Source: Variovorax paradoxus NBRC 15149 (lineage in GTDB: Bacteria; Pseudomonadota; Gammaproteobacteria; Burkholderiales; Burkholderiaceae_C). Taken from it: a stretch of 64,000 bases of DNA. Below the pieces are notes generated by a model. It saw only the letters and a list, made by a program, of their open reading frames with translations. It had not been told where the DNA came from and did not search any database. A program made the translations under genes and the position numbers. The stretch's first letter is position 1. Each line of letters opens with the position of its first letter. The stretch covers positions 744,001 through 808,000 of the forward strand of contig NZ_BCUT01000002.1 of the NCBI RefSeq assembly GCF_001591365.1. The letters are read 5' to 3'. Of this stretch, positions 1 to 9,116 are shown piece by piece.

Positions 1-1
1 C

Positions 2-547
2 CTTGCCTTGGGTCCGATTTTCATTTGCCTGCTTTTCTTCGAGGCTACACGGCGATTCTTCGAGGCTTGGATCGCCCAGATGGCCAACTATGCACTGGTC
101 GCTGTCCTAAGCTCGCTGGTGGCGAGCCTCATGCTTCAGGTTGTTTCTTCCTACGCCACCCAGACAGCAGCAAGGGGCGCGGCCATTGTGACCGTAGACG
201 CACTGAACATGGTGCTGTGTGCTTCGCTTGTGCTGCTGGTGATGCGCCAAACCATGTCCATTGCAGCCGGTCTTGCGAGTGGGATTGCACTGAGTTCATT
301 TGGGCTCATCAGCGGATTGGCGCGGTGGGCAATGGGAGGGGCCAAGCGCACCAGCTACGAGTTCGGACGCGGCGTGCTGGACGCCCTACAGCGAGAACCT
401 GGCAGTCGCTGGGATTCGTTCCGCCGCTTGGCGGGCAACCGCGTCGGCGCCGGCGTGGCTTCCCTCAGAGGGATCGGTAGCCCGCGCCGAGGTGGCACTG
501 TGCTTTCCAGAGAGCAGGTCATGCCGAGCCTCTCGCGCAGTCGCTAG
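2..547 (+). CDS. virB6: VirB6-like T4SS inner-membrane protein (5' end outside window)
   Basis: The reading frame is open from the first bases, so the start lies upstream. The visible 181 residues are strongly hydrophobic in the first two thirds (segments around residues 5-20, 25-45, 60-80 and 82-105) and end in a basic, Arg/Ser-rich tail. VirB6/TrbL proteins are polytopic membrane components that carry DNA through the inner membrane in conjugation systems. Sequence alone would give only a membrane protein. The position directly before a VirB7-like lipoprotein and virB8-virB11 makes VirB6 the best reading. The basic cytoplasmic C-terminal tail is typical of the family. Confidence 0.8.
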   Translation, partial: LALGPIFICLLFFEATRRFFEAWIAQMANYALVAVLSSLVASLMLQVVSSYATQTAARGAAIVTVDALNMVLCASLVLLVMRQTMSIAAGLASGIALSSFGLISGLARWAMGGAKRTSYEFGRGVLDALQREPGSRWDSFRRLAGNRVGAGVASLRGIGSPRRGGTVLSREQVMPSLSRSR

Positions 548-562
548 CGGTGGAGTGTGCAG

Positions 563-724
563 ATGAAGCCTTCGATCATCCTTTTTCTGCTTACCCTTCT
601 CCTGGCGGCCTGCGGCACTCGCCCATCTGCACCGCCGGACTGCGAAGGGCCACTCACACCGATCAACATCTCGGGCGGGGTTTCCCCATCAGGAGCGGTC
701 AATGCGTCGGGACCGCTCCCTTGA
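563..724 (+). CDS. Small VirB7-like lipoprotein
   Basis: A 53-codon gene beginning with ATG behind a GGAG ribosome-binding site. The product has a short hydrophobic signal followed by Leu-Ala-Ala-Cys, a lipobox with Cys17 as the lipidated residue, and then a Pro/Ser/Gly-rich tail with one more Cys (Cys27). Its last 23 bases overlap the virB8 start, which argues for translational coupling. VirB7 proteins are small outer-membrane lipoproteins that stabilise VirB9 through a disulfide, so the second cysteine fits. Assigned by size, lipobox and position between virB6 and virB8; the sequence itself is too short for firm homology. Confidence 0.75.
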   Translation: MKPSIILFLLTLLLAACGTRPSAPPDCEGPLTPINISGGVSPSGAVNASGPLP

Positions 725-1424
725 GAACTACCTGCGCGAAGCCCAGAACTGGGAACTCGACCGCGCGCGTCAGGCGGAGCGGTCGACCAGGATCGCCTGG
801 GCCGTGGCCACATCGGCAGCACTCATCGCGGTTCTCGCCGTCGCCGCCGTCAGTGGGCTCACGCCGCTGAAGAAACCGGTTCCCGTTCTCATCCGGGTCG
901 ACGGCAGCAGCGGCATCGTCGACATCGTTCCCACCTACGAAGGCACGACCGACATCGAGCAGCTCGTGACACGCAACCTGCTGCAGAACTACGTAATTGC
1001 GCGCGAGCGTTATTTTTACGGCACCGCGGAGGCCGACTACGAGTTGGTCGCCTCGCAAAACTCGCCTCGTCTAAACCAGGAGTGGGCGACCTTGTGGGCG
1101 GTCGACAACCCGGCCTCACCTCTGAACGTCTACAAGGACGGCACTTCCATTCGCGCGCAAGTGCAATCGGTCACTTTCCTCAAGCTGGAGAGCGGGAAGG
1201 ACAAGCTGGCACAGGTCCGCTTCACCCGTTCGACGCGCGCAGGCGGCACTGGGGAGGAGCAGACCAGCCACTGGGTCTCCACGATCGAGTTCGCCTATGT
1301 CCCACCCTCGACGGACAACAAGACGCGGTCGCTCAATCCGCTGGGCTTTCGCATCGTCGAATACCGCCGCGAGCCCGAGGTCGCCCCGGCTAACGTTGCA
1401 CCCGGCAAGCAGGATGCACGATGA
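702..1424 (+). CDS. virB8: VirB8 T4SS inner-membrane assembly factor
   Basis: 240 residues: a cytoplasmic N-terminus with the LRxAQxWExDR-like region seen in VirB8/TrbF, one transmembrane helix at about residues 28-50, then a periplasmic NTF2-like domain to residue ~225. VirB8 nucleates the channel complex and contacts VirB9 and VirB10. The start overlaps the lipoprotein gene and the stop overlaps virB9 by 4 bases (ATGA), so the genes sit in one tightly packed operon. Confidence 0.88.
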   Translation: MRRDRSLENYLREAQNWELDRARQAERSTRIAWAVATSAALIAVLAVAAVSGLTPLKKPVPVLIRVDGSSGIVDIVPTYEGTTDIEQLVTRNLLQNYVIARERYFYGTAEADYELVASQNSPRLNQEWATLWAVDNPASPLNVYKDGTSIRAQVQSVTFLKLESGKDKLAQVRFTRSTRAGGTGEEQTSHWVSTIEFAYVPPSTDNKTRSLNPLGFRIVEYRREPEVAPANVAPGKQDAR

Positions 1425-2263
1425 AGCCCCGGCGCGTGCACCGCAGCTTTCCGCTGGTGATCGGACTGGCGGCAAGTCTGGCGCTCGCAGCGCCAGACGG
1501 CCGAGCGGCGACTGTGCCGGCTCCCGGCAAGGTCGATGCCCGGGTACGGGTGGTCGCCTACGACCCGGCGGACGTCATCAGCTTGCAGGGCTACGTGGGC
1601 TATCAGATCCATCTGCAGTTTGCCGAAGGCGAGGAGTTCGTGAATCTCGGCTCCGGCGACAACGGTGCCTTCGATATCGGTGCCGAGCGCAATCACTTCT
1701 TCATCAAGCCCAAGGAAGCGCGCGCCGCGACCAACTTCACTGTCCTCACGAACCGGCGGGCCTATCATTTCGACTACACCGTCTCCCCCATCACGCCGCT
1801 ACGCGCTGCCACCAGGCGCATGGTGTATTCGATACGTTTCAGCTACCCTGAGGACGAGGCCCGGGCGGCAGCCGCGGATCAGGAACGACGCCGGGCCGAT
1901 GCCCGCATGAGCCAAGGGGCGACGGATCGGCCACGCAACTCCGACTACTGGTTCTGCGGCAGCGATGCGCTCAAGCCCGTGAGCGCCCATGACGACGGGG
2001 CGCAAACGCGCCTGCGTTTCCAGGCGCGCTCCGACTTTCCGGCCATGTTCGTCCAGAACGACGACGGGTCCGAATCGCTGTTGAACTTCAACGTCGAAGC
2101 GGATGAGGTGGTGATCCACCGTGTGGCGCGCCGCTTCGTGCTGCGTCGCGGCGGGCTGGTCGGTTGCGTGATCAACCGGTCCTTTGTTGGTGGCGGCGCG
2201 CGCACCCCCACCAACACCAGCGCAACAGGCGTGCAGCGCATCACTGCAGGGGATGGACCATGA
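1421..2263 (+). CDS. virB9: VirB9 T4SS outer-membrane core protein
   Basis: 280 residues with a cleavable signal peptide (hydrophobic stretch at residues 13-28 ending in Ala residues). An N-terminal beta-rich domain follows (VRVVAYDPADVISLQGYVGY region), then a C-terminal VirB9/CagX domain containing the typical NSDYWF and 'FPAMFVQNDDGSESLLNF' type sequence near residues 165-225. VirB9 forms the outer ring of the translocation channel with VirB7 and VirB10. The ATG overlaps the virB8 stop and the TGA overlaps the virB10 ATG. Confidence 0.9.
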   Translation: MKPRRVHRSFPLVIGLAASLALAAPDGRAATVPAPGKVDARVRVVAYDPADVISLQGYVGYQIHLQFAEGEEFVNLGSGDNGAFDIGAERNHFFIKPKEARAATNFTVLTNRRAYHFDYTVSPITPLRAATRRMVYSIRFSYPEDEARAAAADQERRRADARMSQGATDRPRNSDYWFCGSDALKPVSAHDDGAQTRLRFQARSDFPAMFVQNDDGSESLLNFNVEADEVVIHRVARRFVLRRGGLVGCVINRSFVGGGARTPTNTSATGVQRITAGDGP

Positions 2264-3597
2264 CCTGGATGAGCGAGCCCCGCCGCGCGTGCCAGACCGA
2301 TCCCCAGGAGCATGGCGACACGCCGGCCATCGACCCGAGCACCGGAGAGATCCTGTCGGCGCAGCGAGCCGCGGCCCCGGGAGACGGGGCGTTCCGGGTG
2401 GCCGAAGATCGCACGACGATCCAGGGCGAGCGCGCCATTCCATCGGTCAATCGCGAGCGCTCCATCCAGTCGCGCATCAGCGGGTTCCTGGCGCTGACAG
2501 CGATCATGCTGCTTGGCGGCGGATTCCTGTTCTGGTACTACAACACCAAGTATGCCAAGATCCAGGAGGCCGAAGAGGCTGCGAGAGAGGCGGCTGCTGC
2601 GCGCGCCGGCGGCGAGATGAAGGTCCCGCCGCTCGGCCGCATCGATCCGCCCAGAGCGGCGTCGGAAGCGCCAGTGGCTGCCGCCGCTCCCTTCCCGCCG
2701 CCACCGTCGGCGAACGGCGCCAATACAGGACCGCCGCAGAAGACACCCGAGCAGATTGCACTGGAACGACAGCTGAGCGCCCCGGTGCTTCGGCGCGCCC
2801 AAACCGCTCAGGCGCGCAGCGCCACTGCGCCGCAAGCGCTCGTGGATCCGGCGATGCTGTCTCCCGGCGACGTGCCAAGCATGGCCCAGCTGATCGGTGC
2901 GCTGCAGCCGCCCCACGCCAGTTCGGCGCCACCCGGCGGCGGCCAGCTCGCCGCCAGCCTTCGGCCCACGCCGACGCCGGCGGTGGTCGCACAGACCCTG
3001 CCGACACGGCGCATGCTTTTGCCCAAGGGCGCGTTCATCGACTGCACGCTGGAAACCGCCATCGATTCCACCTATGAAGGCATGGTCACCTGCATCGGCG
3101 CGAGCGACGTCTACGGGGCAGACGGCAAGGTCGTGCTGCTGGAGCGTGGCACCAAGTACGTCGGCGAACAGCGTGGAACGCCGCGACAGGGTCAGGGCCG
3201 CGTCTTCATCGTCTGGAACGAAGCGCGCACGCCAACCGGCGTCGTGGTCCAGCTGGCTTCCCCGGGTACCGACGAATTGGGGCGCAGCGGCGTCCCCGGC
3301 TTCGTCGACACCCATTTCTGGGACCGCTTCGGTGCCGCGGTCCTGATCTCGGTGATCGATGGCACGATGCAGACGATCGCCGCCCACCAGCAAAGCGGCA
3401 CGTCTTTCGGTAGCGGCGGCGGCGTGGTGCTCGCCCCCCAGGGCAGCCGCGACATCATCACGGAGGTCCTGCGCAGCACCGTGTCGATCCCGCCGACCGT
3501 TATCAAGAACCAGGGTGAGCGGATCCAGATCCTGGTCGCCCGCGATGTGGATTTCAGGAGCGTCTATGCGCTTCGAACCGAACCGGCCATCCCTTGA
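2260..3597 (+). CDS. virB10: VirB10 T4SS channel-spanning protein
   Basis: 445 residues from the ATG that overlaps the virB9 stop; the frame extends further upstream but that would overlap virB9 by 100 bases. The product has a cytoplasmic N-terminus, a transmembrane helix at about residues 75-97, a long Pro/Ala-rich periplasmic linker (about 120-240), and a C-terminal TrbI/VirB10 beta-barrel domain (about 250-440) with the conserved LLPKGAFIDCTLET and FxDTHFWDRFG-like parts. VirB10 spans the envelope and senses ATP use by VirB11/VirD4. Confidence 0.92.
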   Translation: MTWMSEPRRACQTDPQEHGDTPAIDPSTGEILSAQRAAAPGDGAFRVAEDRTTIQGERAIPSVNRERSIQSRISGFLALTAIMLLGGGFLFWYYNTKYAKIQEAEEAAREAAAARAGGEMKVPPLGRIDPPRAASEAPVAAAAPFPPPPSANGANTGPPQKTPEQIALERQLSAPVLRRAQTAQARSATAPQALVDPAMLSPGDVPSMAQLIGALQPPHASSAPPGGGQLAASLRPTPTPAVVAQTLPTRRMLLPKGAFIDCTLETAIDSTYEGMVTCIGASDVYGADGKVVLLERGTKYVGEQRGTPRQGQGRVFIVWNEARTPTGVVVQLASPGTDELGRSGVPGFVDTHFWDRFGAAVLISVIDGTMQTIAAHQQSGTSFGSGGGVVLAPQGSRDIITEVLRSTVSIPPTVIKNQGERIQILVARDVDFRSVYALRTEPAIP

Positions 3598-4714
3598 TGG
3601 CGAGCCCGGCGCCGCCACAGGCGGCCGCCAGCCGGCGCAAGCGCACGCGCATGACGAAGCCTCCGCAGAGCCGCCGTCATCGCTTGCTCTCTTTCTCGGT
3701 CCGCTCGGCCATTTATTGGGTGATCCCGCGGTGACCGAGATCTGCATCAACGAGCCCGGTGCAGCCTTCGTGGAACGGCAGTCCGGCTGGACGCGCGAGG
3801 CGTTGCCGTTCGCGAACTTCGACTGGTGCATGTCCATCGCCAAGCTCGTGGCCAACTTCACGCGACAGCGCATCTCGGCCAACGAGCCGCTCCTGTCCGC
3901 CACGCTCCCAGGCGGCGAAAGGATCCAGATCGTGCTGCCGCCCGCGACTCTGGACCAGACCGTTTCGATCACAATCCGGCGCCCCTCGAACACGCTCTGG
4001 ACCCTCGAAGAACTGGGGGATTTGCACATCTTCGAGACGACGTACAGCGCTCCCGCGGCTCCGGCGCGCCAGGCTGAACTGGCGTCCCTGTCACCCGAAG
4101 ACCGCGAGCTGACCGACCTCCTTGCACGCCGGCAATTCGTGCCTTTCCTGCGTCGCGCCGTCCAGTTTCGCAAGAACATCCTACTGTCCGGTGCCACCGG
4201 CTCCGGCAAGACCACGGTCGGCAAGGCGCTGATCCTCGAGGTGCCGTCCGAGGACCGCCTGATCACGATCGAGGACGTGAAGGAGCTGTCGCTGCGCAAT
4301 CAGCCCAACCATGTGAGGCTCTTCTATTCGCAAGGCGCCCAGGGGCAGGCCGAGGTTACGCCCGGTCAACTGCTCGCCAGCGCCAAGCGGCAACGCCCCG
4401 ACCGGGTGTTCGTGTCCGAGCTTCGCACCGGCGAGGAGGTTTACGACTATCTGGTGTCCGTGAACACCGGCCATCCGGGCTCGATCACCAGCGTGCACGC
4501 CGACAACGCGGAGATGGCCTTCGTGGCGCTAGCGCAGCTGATGAAGCGCAGTCAGGCAGGCCACGGCATGACCACGCGCGACGGCGTGGAATTGGCGCAG
4601 ATGAGCGTGGACATCGTCGTGCAGTGCGCGCGAGAGCGCCGGGACGGCCTGCTGCGGCGTAGCGTGCGGGAGATCTGGTATGACCCTGGCACCAAGATAC
4701 GAAGGCTTGCCTAG
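3566..4714 (+). CDS. virB11: VirB11 T4SS traffic ATPase
   Basis: 382 residues from the ATG preceded by AGGAG at the end of virB10, overlapping it by 32 bases. The N-terminal domain (about 35-190) is followed by a RecA-like ATPase domain with Walker A GATGSGKTT at residues 209-217, an Asp/Glu box (TIEDVKE) near 235-241 and a His box around the VSVNTGHPGS segment. VirB11 is a cytoplasmic hexameric ATPase that powers pilus assembly and substrate transfer. The first 35 residues are Ala/His-rich and poorly conserved. Confidence 0.93.
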   Translation: MRFEPNRPSLDGEPGAATGGRQPAQAHAHDEASAEPPSSLALFLGPLGHLLGDPAVTEICINEPGAAFVERQSGWTREALPFANFDWCMSIAKLVANFTRQRISANEPLLSATLPGGERIQIVLPPATLDQTVSITIRRPSNTLWTLEELGDLHIFETTYSAPAAPARQAELASLSPEDRELTDLLARRQFVPFLRRAVQFRKNILLSGATGSGKTTVGKALILEVPSEDRLITIEDVKELSLRNQPNHVRLFYSQGAQGQAEVTPGQLLASAKRQRPDRVFVSELRTGEEVYDYLVSVNTGHPGSITSVHADNAEMAFVALAQLMKRSQAGHGMTTRDGVELAQMSVDIVVQCARERRDGLLRRSVREIWYDPGTKIRRLA

Positions 4715-6635
4715 TCCCTTCAGAATCGCGGTCGCGCTGCTGATCGCAGCGCTGGTCGGCATGTACGTCGCCGGCCAAGCGTTCCTGATCGCGATGAATC
4801 TGCCGCCACAGCACGCCACGCTGCTGACCCTTCACGAGTACTGGCAGGCCTACGGCGAGCGGCGGGACGTGCGCCGTGTCCTCATTGCGTCGCTGGTCGG
4901 CTCCCAGGGGCTGATGCTCGGTCTGGTGGGAATTGCCATGCTGCCCCGCCGCCGGCCGCTGCATGGAAATGCCCGGTTCGCGAGCCGTCGCGAGATCGCG
5001 CGATCGGGCCTCCTGAACGAGCACGGCATCATCCTCGGGCGGCTCGGCAACCGCTACCTGGTGCTTCCCGGCCAGCAGGGCGTCGCACTCGAGGCGCCGC
5101 CGCGCAGTGGCAAGGGCGTCGGCGTGGTCATCCCCAATCTGCTGAACTGGCCCGGCTCGGCCCTCATCAGCGACATCAAGGGCGAGAACTTCATACGCAC
5201 CGCCGGCTTCCGTGCGGCCCATGGGCAGCAGGTGCACCTGTTCGATCCCCTGTCCGAGCGCGAGCGCTCGGCTCGCTGGAATCCGCTCGGCTATGTCTCC
5301 GAGACGCCCTACCGCTGCATCGACGATCTGCAGCGCATCGGCACGATGCTCTTTCCCGATCCACAGGCCGGCGATCCCTTCTGGACCTCCTCGGCCCGAT
5401 CTCTGTTCCTGGGCATTGCCCTCTACCTCTTCGAGACCAAAGGTGCCACGCGCACCTTGGGCGAGATCCTGCGCCAGGGCATGGCCAGCGATGCCGAGGG
5501 CTTTCAGAAGCACTGGAGGCGCGTCATTGATGCCTGCGAGCGCGCCGGGTATCCCTTGTCGCAGGAAGCGGTGCAGAGCCTCTACGACGTGATCGACCTA
5601 GCACCGACCACGGCCTCCAGCATCCGCAAGACCTTCACCAGCCGCCTGGACCTGTGGCTCAACCCGATGATCGATGCGGCCACCTCGGCCAACGATTTCG
5701 ACCTGAGGGCACTGCGCAAGCATCCGATCTCGATCTATGTCCAGATCAACCCCGACAACATCGCCCGGCTGCAGCCGCTGCTGAACCTGTTCTTCCAGCA
5801 GGCGATCGGTCTGCAAACGCGGGAACTCCCCGAGAACAATCCCGAGCTTCGCCATCAGGTGCTCCTGATGCTCGACGAATTTCCGGCGCTCGGGCGCATT
5901 CCCGTCATCGCCGACTCCACTGCCTTCCTGCCCGGCTACAACGTGCGCGCCGTGATCATCGTCCAGTCCAATTCGCAACTGATCGAGAAGTACGGTATCG
6001 AGGGCGCCAAGTCGATCCGCAAGATGCTCGCGGCGCGCATCGTGTTCCCACCCAAGGAGTACGAGGACGCCGAGGCCATCTCGCGAGAGCTGGGGACCTA
6101 CACGGTCCGACAGAAGAACATCAGCCGCCCGATGTGGGGCGGTGCGAACAAGGAGCCCACCGTGACCATCAGCGAGCAGCCGCGCCGCCTGCTGCTGCCC
6201 CAGGAGGTCAAGGAACTGGGACCGGACCGGATGATCCTGTTCTACGAAGGCCTGCGGCCGGTGCTGGCGCATCGGATCCTCTACTTTCGCGACAGGTCAT
6301 TTGCCCCACGCGAACTGCCGCCACCACCGGTGCCGAAGCTGAACGTCGATAAGCCCGGCGGCGTCGCCACAACCGTGCCGGCGGCAATGCTCGATGACAG
6401 GAAAGACACGTCCGGCACAGGTCCCGAATCTCTCTCCAACGCCACGCCTCCGGACGGTGGCGCTGCGCCGACGGCCAGGCAGGCCGGTACCGTGGCCAGC
6501 AATGTATTGAACGACGACTTGAAGTTGGACGACTTCTCTTTCGACTTCGACGACGTGGAGATTCCCACGGAGAAGCTCAGCGACGAGGACCTGAAGCGCC
6601 ACGCCGATGAGTTCATGGCGCGAATCCTGGACTGA
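4680..6635 (+). CDS. virD4: VirD4/TraG type IV coupling protein
   Basis: 651 residues. Two N-terminal membrane helices (about 15-40 and 66-88) anchor a cytoplasmic ATPase with Walker A in APPRSGKGVGVVIPN (about 139-153) and Walker B in LLMLDEFPALGR near residue 400. It is the conjugative coupling protein that hands the relaxase-bound strand to the VirB channel. The acidic tail after residue 560 (Asp/Glu/Phe-rich) is variable in the family. The ATG lies inside the end of virB11 (35-base overlap). Confidence 0.93.
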   Translation: MTLAPRYEGLPSPFRIAVALLIAALVGMYVAGQAFLIAMNLPPQHATLLTLHEYWQAYGERRDVRRVLIASLVGSQGLMLGLVGIAMLPRRRPLHGNARFASRREIARSGLLNEHGIILGRLGNRYLVLPGQQGVALEAPPRSGKGVGVVIPNLLNWPGSALISDIKGENFIRTAGFRAAHGQQVHLFDPLSERERSARWNPLGYVSETPYRCIDDLQRIGTMLFPDPQAGDPFWTSSARSLFLGIALYLFETKGATRTLGEILRQGMASDAEGFQKHWRRVIDACERAGYPLSQEAVQSLYDVIDLAPTTASSIRKTFTSRLDLWLNPMIDAATSANDFDLRALRKHPISIYVQINPDNIARLQPLLNLFFQQAIGLQTRELPENNPELRHQVLLMLDEFPALGRIPVIADSTAFLPGYNVRAVIIVQSNSQLIEKYGIEGAKSIRKMLAARIVFPPKEYEDAEAISRELGTYTVRQKNISRPMWGGANKEPTVTISEQPRRLLLPQEVKELGPDRMILFYEGLRPVLAHRILYFRDRSFAPRELPPPPVPKLNVDKPGGVATTVPAAMLDDRKDTSGTGPESLSNATPPDGGAAPTARQAGTVASNVLNDDLKLDDFSFDFDDVEIPTEKLSDEDLKRHADEFMARILD

Positions 6636-6702
6636 TGCCACATCGAACCGGTTTGGACAGTCAGGGTCACCCTGCCTGACAGCACACATGAAAGGAGCCG
6701 CA

Positions 6703-7911
6703 ATGTCCACAGACAGTTCTTCCGGAAGCCAAGCGCCGAACGCGATCGAGAGCACCGCACCTTGGAATGGCGTGGGCTCCATCCAGGGAGATGCGCCTGC
6801 TGCGGGCCGCGGTCATACCCGGGTGCCCGATGCCATCGAGCGCCGCTACCTGCGCATCGACAATCGCTACTTCTTCCCGGACCGCACCCTCGCGTTCATC
6901 GACGACGGCGGCCGTCTCCGCGTGCGAACCGAGAACCGCGAGGTGCTGCACAGCGTCGTGGCGATCGCCGAAACGCGCGGCTGGCGGGTCATCGAACTCA
7001 CGGGCACCGAGACCTTCTGCCAGGGCATGTGGCACGAAGCCGCGCTGCGAGGCATCGAGGCCCGAGGCTACGAACCGACTTCGACTGAAATCCTCCAGGT
7101 CCAGCGTGCGTTGAAGAAACGAGGCCCGCCGTCGCACGAGAATGGACGGCGTCCGATACCTGCGTCGCTGGACCGCGAAGCAACACCCGTGCACCACAGC
7201 GCCGTACCCGCCGAAGCCGATCCCAGTGCCAGTCTTCGTCCGCACAAGTACGAACCGCAAGACCGCCGATTCGAGCGGGGAGGACCAAGATCGCCAGTCA
7301 GGGGGATGCTCGTGGCGGCCGCTGCCGCACCCTATCAATTCGCTCCAACGCAGCGCATGTCCTTCTACGTGACCGTTCGCGTGGAGACCGGGGCTCGCAC
7401 CATCTGGGGTACGGACCTCGAGAGAGCCCTCGCAGAGTCGACCTCTCAACCGCGCATCGGCGACCAAGTGGTGCTCACGCAGCGCGGCACCCGTCCGGTC
7501 AACGTCCGAGTGGCGACCCGCAATGCGGAAGGCGAGCTGGTCGGCGAAAAGAAAATTGTCGCGCAGCGTGCGCACTGGAGCATCGAGACATCCGATCACC
7601 TTCGCGCGATGGAACACCACGCCATGCGCATACGCACCGGGGAATTGCTGTCCGATGCGGCCCAGGGTCCGCACCCCGAACTGACCACGGCGGCAGCGAA
7701 TCTCAAGTTGGCTGAGCAGTACGCACAGCGTGTGACCAGCGATCCGTCCTCCCAGCAGCACCTCGTACAGCTGATTCGCGATCGGATCGCCGAGGCGCTA
7801 GCGCAGGGCCACGCTATCCACCTTCCGGATCGACTCCCGCGCGTCGCTCGCATGCATGCGCGCCAACGCACGGCCAGAAGCCAGGAGGAGTTGAGCCGCG
7901 AGCGCGTCTAG
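6703..7911 (+). CDS. LPD7-domain conjugation-associated protein
   Basis: 402 residues; start chosen because AAAGGAG lies six bases before this ATG. Residues ~45-130 match the LPD7 domain (large polyvalent protein-associated domain 7), with the RRYLRIDNRYFFPD, LVFxDxGxRL-like and GTExFCQGMWHEAALRGIEARGYEP blocks. LPD7 is often fused to conjugative relaxases or primases. Here it is a separate protein directly after virD4, which suggests a helper in DNA processing. The C-terminal part (about 220-300) contains a second beta-rich block with WGTDLERAL; the last 100 residues look helical. No catalytic motif is visible. Confidence 0.75.
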   Translation: MSTDSSSGSQAPNAIESTAPWNGVGSIQGDAPAAGRGHTRVPDAIERRYLRIDNRYFFPDRTLAFIDDGGRLRVRTENREVLHSVVAIAETRGWRVIELTGTETFCQGMWHEAALRGIEARGYEPTSTEILQVQRALKKRGPPSHENGRRPIPASLDREATPVHHSAVPAEADPSASLRPHKYEPQDRRFERGGPRSPVRGMLVAAAAAPYQFAPTQRMSFYVTVRVETGARTIWGTDLERALAESTSQPRIGDQVVLTQRGTRPVNVRVATRNAEGELVGEKKIVAQRAHWSIETSDHLRAMEHHAMRIRTGELLSDAAQGPHPELTTAAANLKLAEQYAQRVTSDPSSQQHLVQLIRDRIAEALAQGHAIHLPDRLPRVARMHARQRTARSQEELSRERV

Positions 7912-8335
7912 AAATCGTTGGAAACAGGGGTTGAAGCTTGCAGCTTTTCGTCCAGCCTTGCGTGCGCGTTGTCCGCGCCTCTCTCCGTTCCTGCGCTGGC
8001 GGAGAACACCATCCGAGGCGCCTGCTCGACACGCCGGCTCGCAGGGCCGATGCTTTCGGCACCGAGACGCGGCGAGGCTGTTCGGTCCTGCTCCACCACC
8101 AGATTTCCGGTCAAGGAACGGCGCCGGTCGCTCGAACGCGCGTCATACCCTTGAAACAGCACAAGTTCACTGCGGCGGAAGACATGGACGTGCAGGCCGG
8201 CCGCCCCAACCGCGCGTCCTCCGCTCCACGACAACGCCGAGAGCTTGTTGGTTGTACTCAATGCGCCGGTGCTCCCCGCGTCGCACGGTGTGGCCAGCGT
8301 CCTGATGCGCAAGGGATTCAATCGGTCCCGCCGCA
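7912..8335 (+). other. Gap without a supportable gene
   Basis: 424 bases between the LPD7 gene and the traX-like gene. Several overlapping frames stay open on both strands, but none shows a recognised domain, a convincing ribosome-binding site or the amino-acid make-up of a real protein. They look like GC-driven open frames. Confidence 0.4.
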
Positions 8336-9052
8336 ATGTCCCGAAAGCTCCAGATACGCAATCGAATGAAAACTCAGCCGCAGGTGAGCAGCTGGTCGAT
8401 CTCGAACGGCTCGCTCGAAGCGCTCAAATGGGTTGGTCTGCTGCTCATGGCGGGCGATCATGTCAACAAGTACCTGCTGCATGAGTCGAGCCCGGCTCTC
8501 TACGCACTAGGTCGCATGGCGATGCCGCTCTTCGGCTTCGTGCTCATGGTCAACCTGACGCGCCCCGGAACGCTCGAAAGCGGCTTGCACCTACGCGTCA
8601 TGAAGCGACTGGCGATCTTTGCCCTGCTGGCGACACCAGCTTTCGTGCATCTGGTCGGCTGGTGGCCGTTGAACATCCTTGCCACCTTTTTTCTGGCAAC
8701 GCTGATCGTCCGGCTGCTGGAGCGGGGCGGCTGGGCCGCGCGCTGCACGGCCTTGATCGCCTTCCTCGTTGGTGGCGCCGTGGTGGAGTTCTGGTGGCCG
8801 GCACTGCTCTGCTGCCTGGGCTCCTGGGCGTTCCTGCGCAGGCCCAATGGTCTGCGGATGCTGTTGTGGGCCTTGGCGATGGCTTCACTCACTGCCATCA
8901 ACGGCAACTTCGCCGCAGCGGTCGCCCTGCTCTTGATCTGGGGAGCTCGGCACGTCGAGATTCCGTTGTCGCGCAGTCGGTGGGTCTTCTACGCCTTCTA
9001 TCCAATCCACCTCTCTCTGATCGCCCTGGTGGTGATCGTCACCGAAGATTGA
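8336..9052 (+). CDS. traX: TraX-like integral membrane protein
   Basis: Up to 238 residues (an alternative ATG lies 30 bases downstream at 8366; neither start has a clear ribosome-binding site). The N-terminal block ALKWVGLLLMAGDHVNKYLL and the following LGRMAMPLFGFVL are characteristic of the TraX family, which in F-type plasmids acetylates pilin. At least six hydrophobic segments follow. TraX homologues are found on many conjugative elements. Its placement between the LPD7 gene and the relaxase (opposite strand) fits a transfer-region gene. The acetylation activity is inferred from family only. Confidence 0.8.
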   Translation: MSRKLQIRNRMKTQPQVSSWSISNGSLEALKWVGLLLMAGDHVNKYLLHESSPALYALGRMAMPLFGFVLMVNLTRPGTLESGLHLRVMKRLAIFALLATPAFVHLVGWWPLNILATFFLATLIVRLLERGGWAARCTALIAFLVGGAVVEFWWPALLCCLGSWAFLRRPNGLRMLLWALAMASLTAINGNFAAAVALLLIWGARHVEIPLSRSRWVFYAFYPIHLSLIALVVIVTED

Positions 9053-9116
9053 ACTGGCGCGGATGCTCCAATGCGGATCCAATGCTCCGCGGCCTACGTC
9101 CGAGTGCGCGTCGCGT

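Noticed and set aside
2164..2259. Longer virB10 start
   Set aside because: It would overlap virB9 by 100 bases; the ATG overlapping the virB9 stop by four bases fits the operon pattern.
1945..4299. 784-codon open frame antisense to virB9-virB11
   Set aside because: It is antisense to three clear VirB genes, has no domain, and its Arg/Gly/Ala composition is that of GC-rich shadow frames.
7908..8336. 142-codon minus-strand ORF before traX
   Set aside because: No recognised family or ribosome-binding site; three other frames in the same place are equally open.
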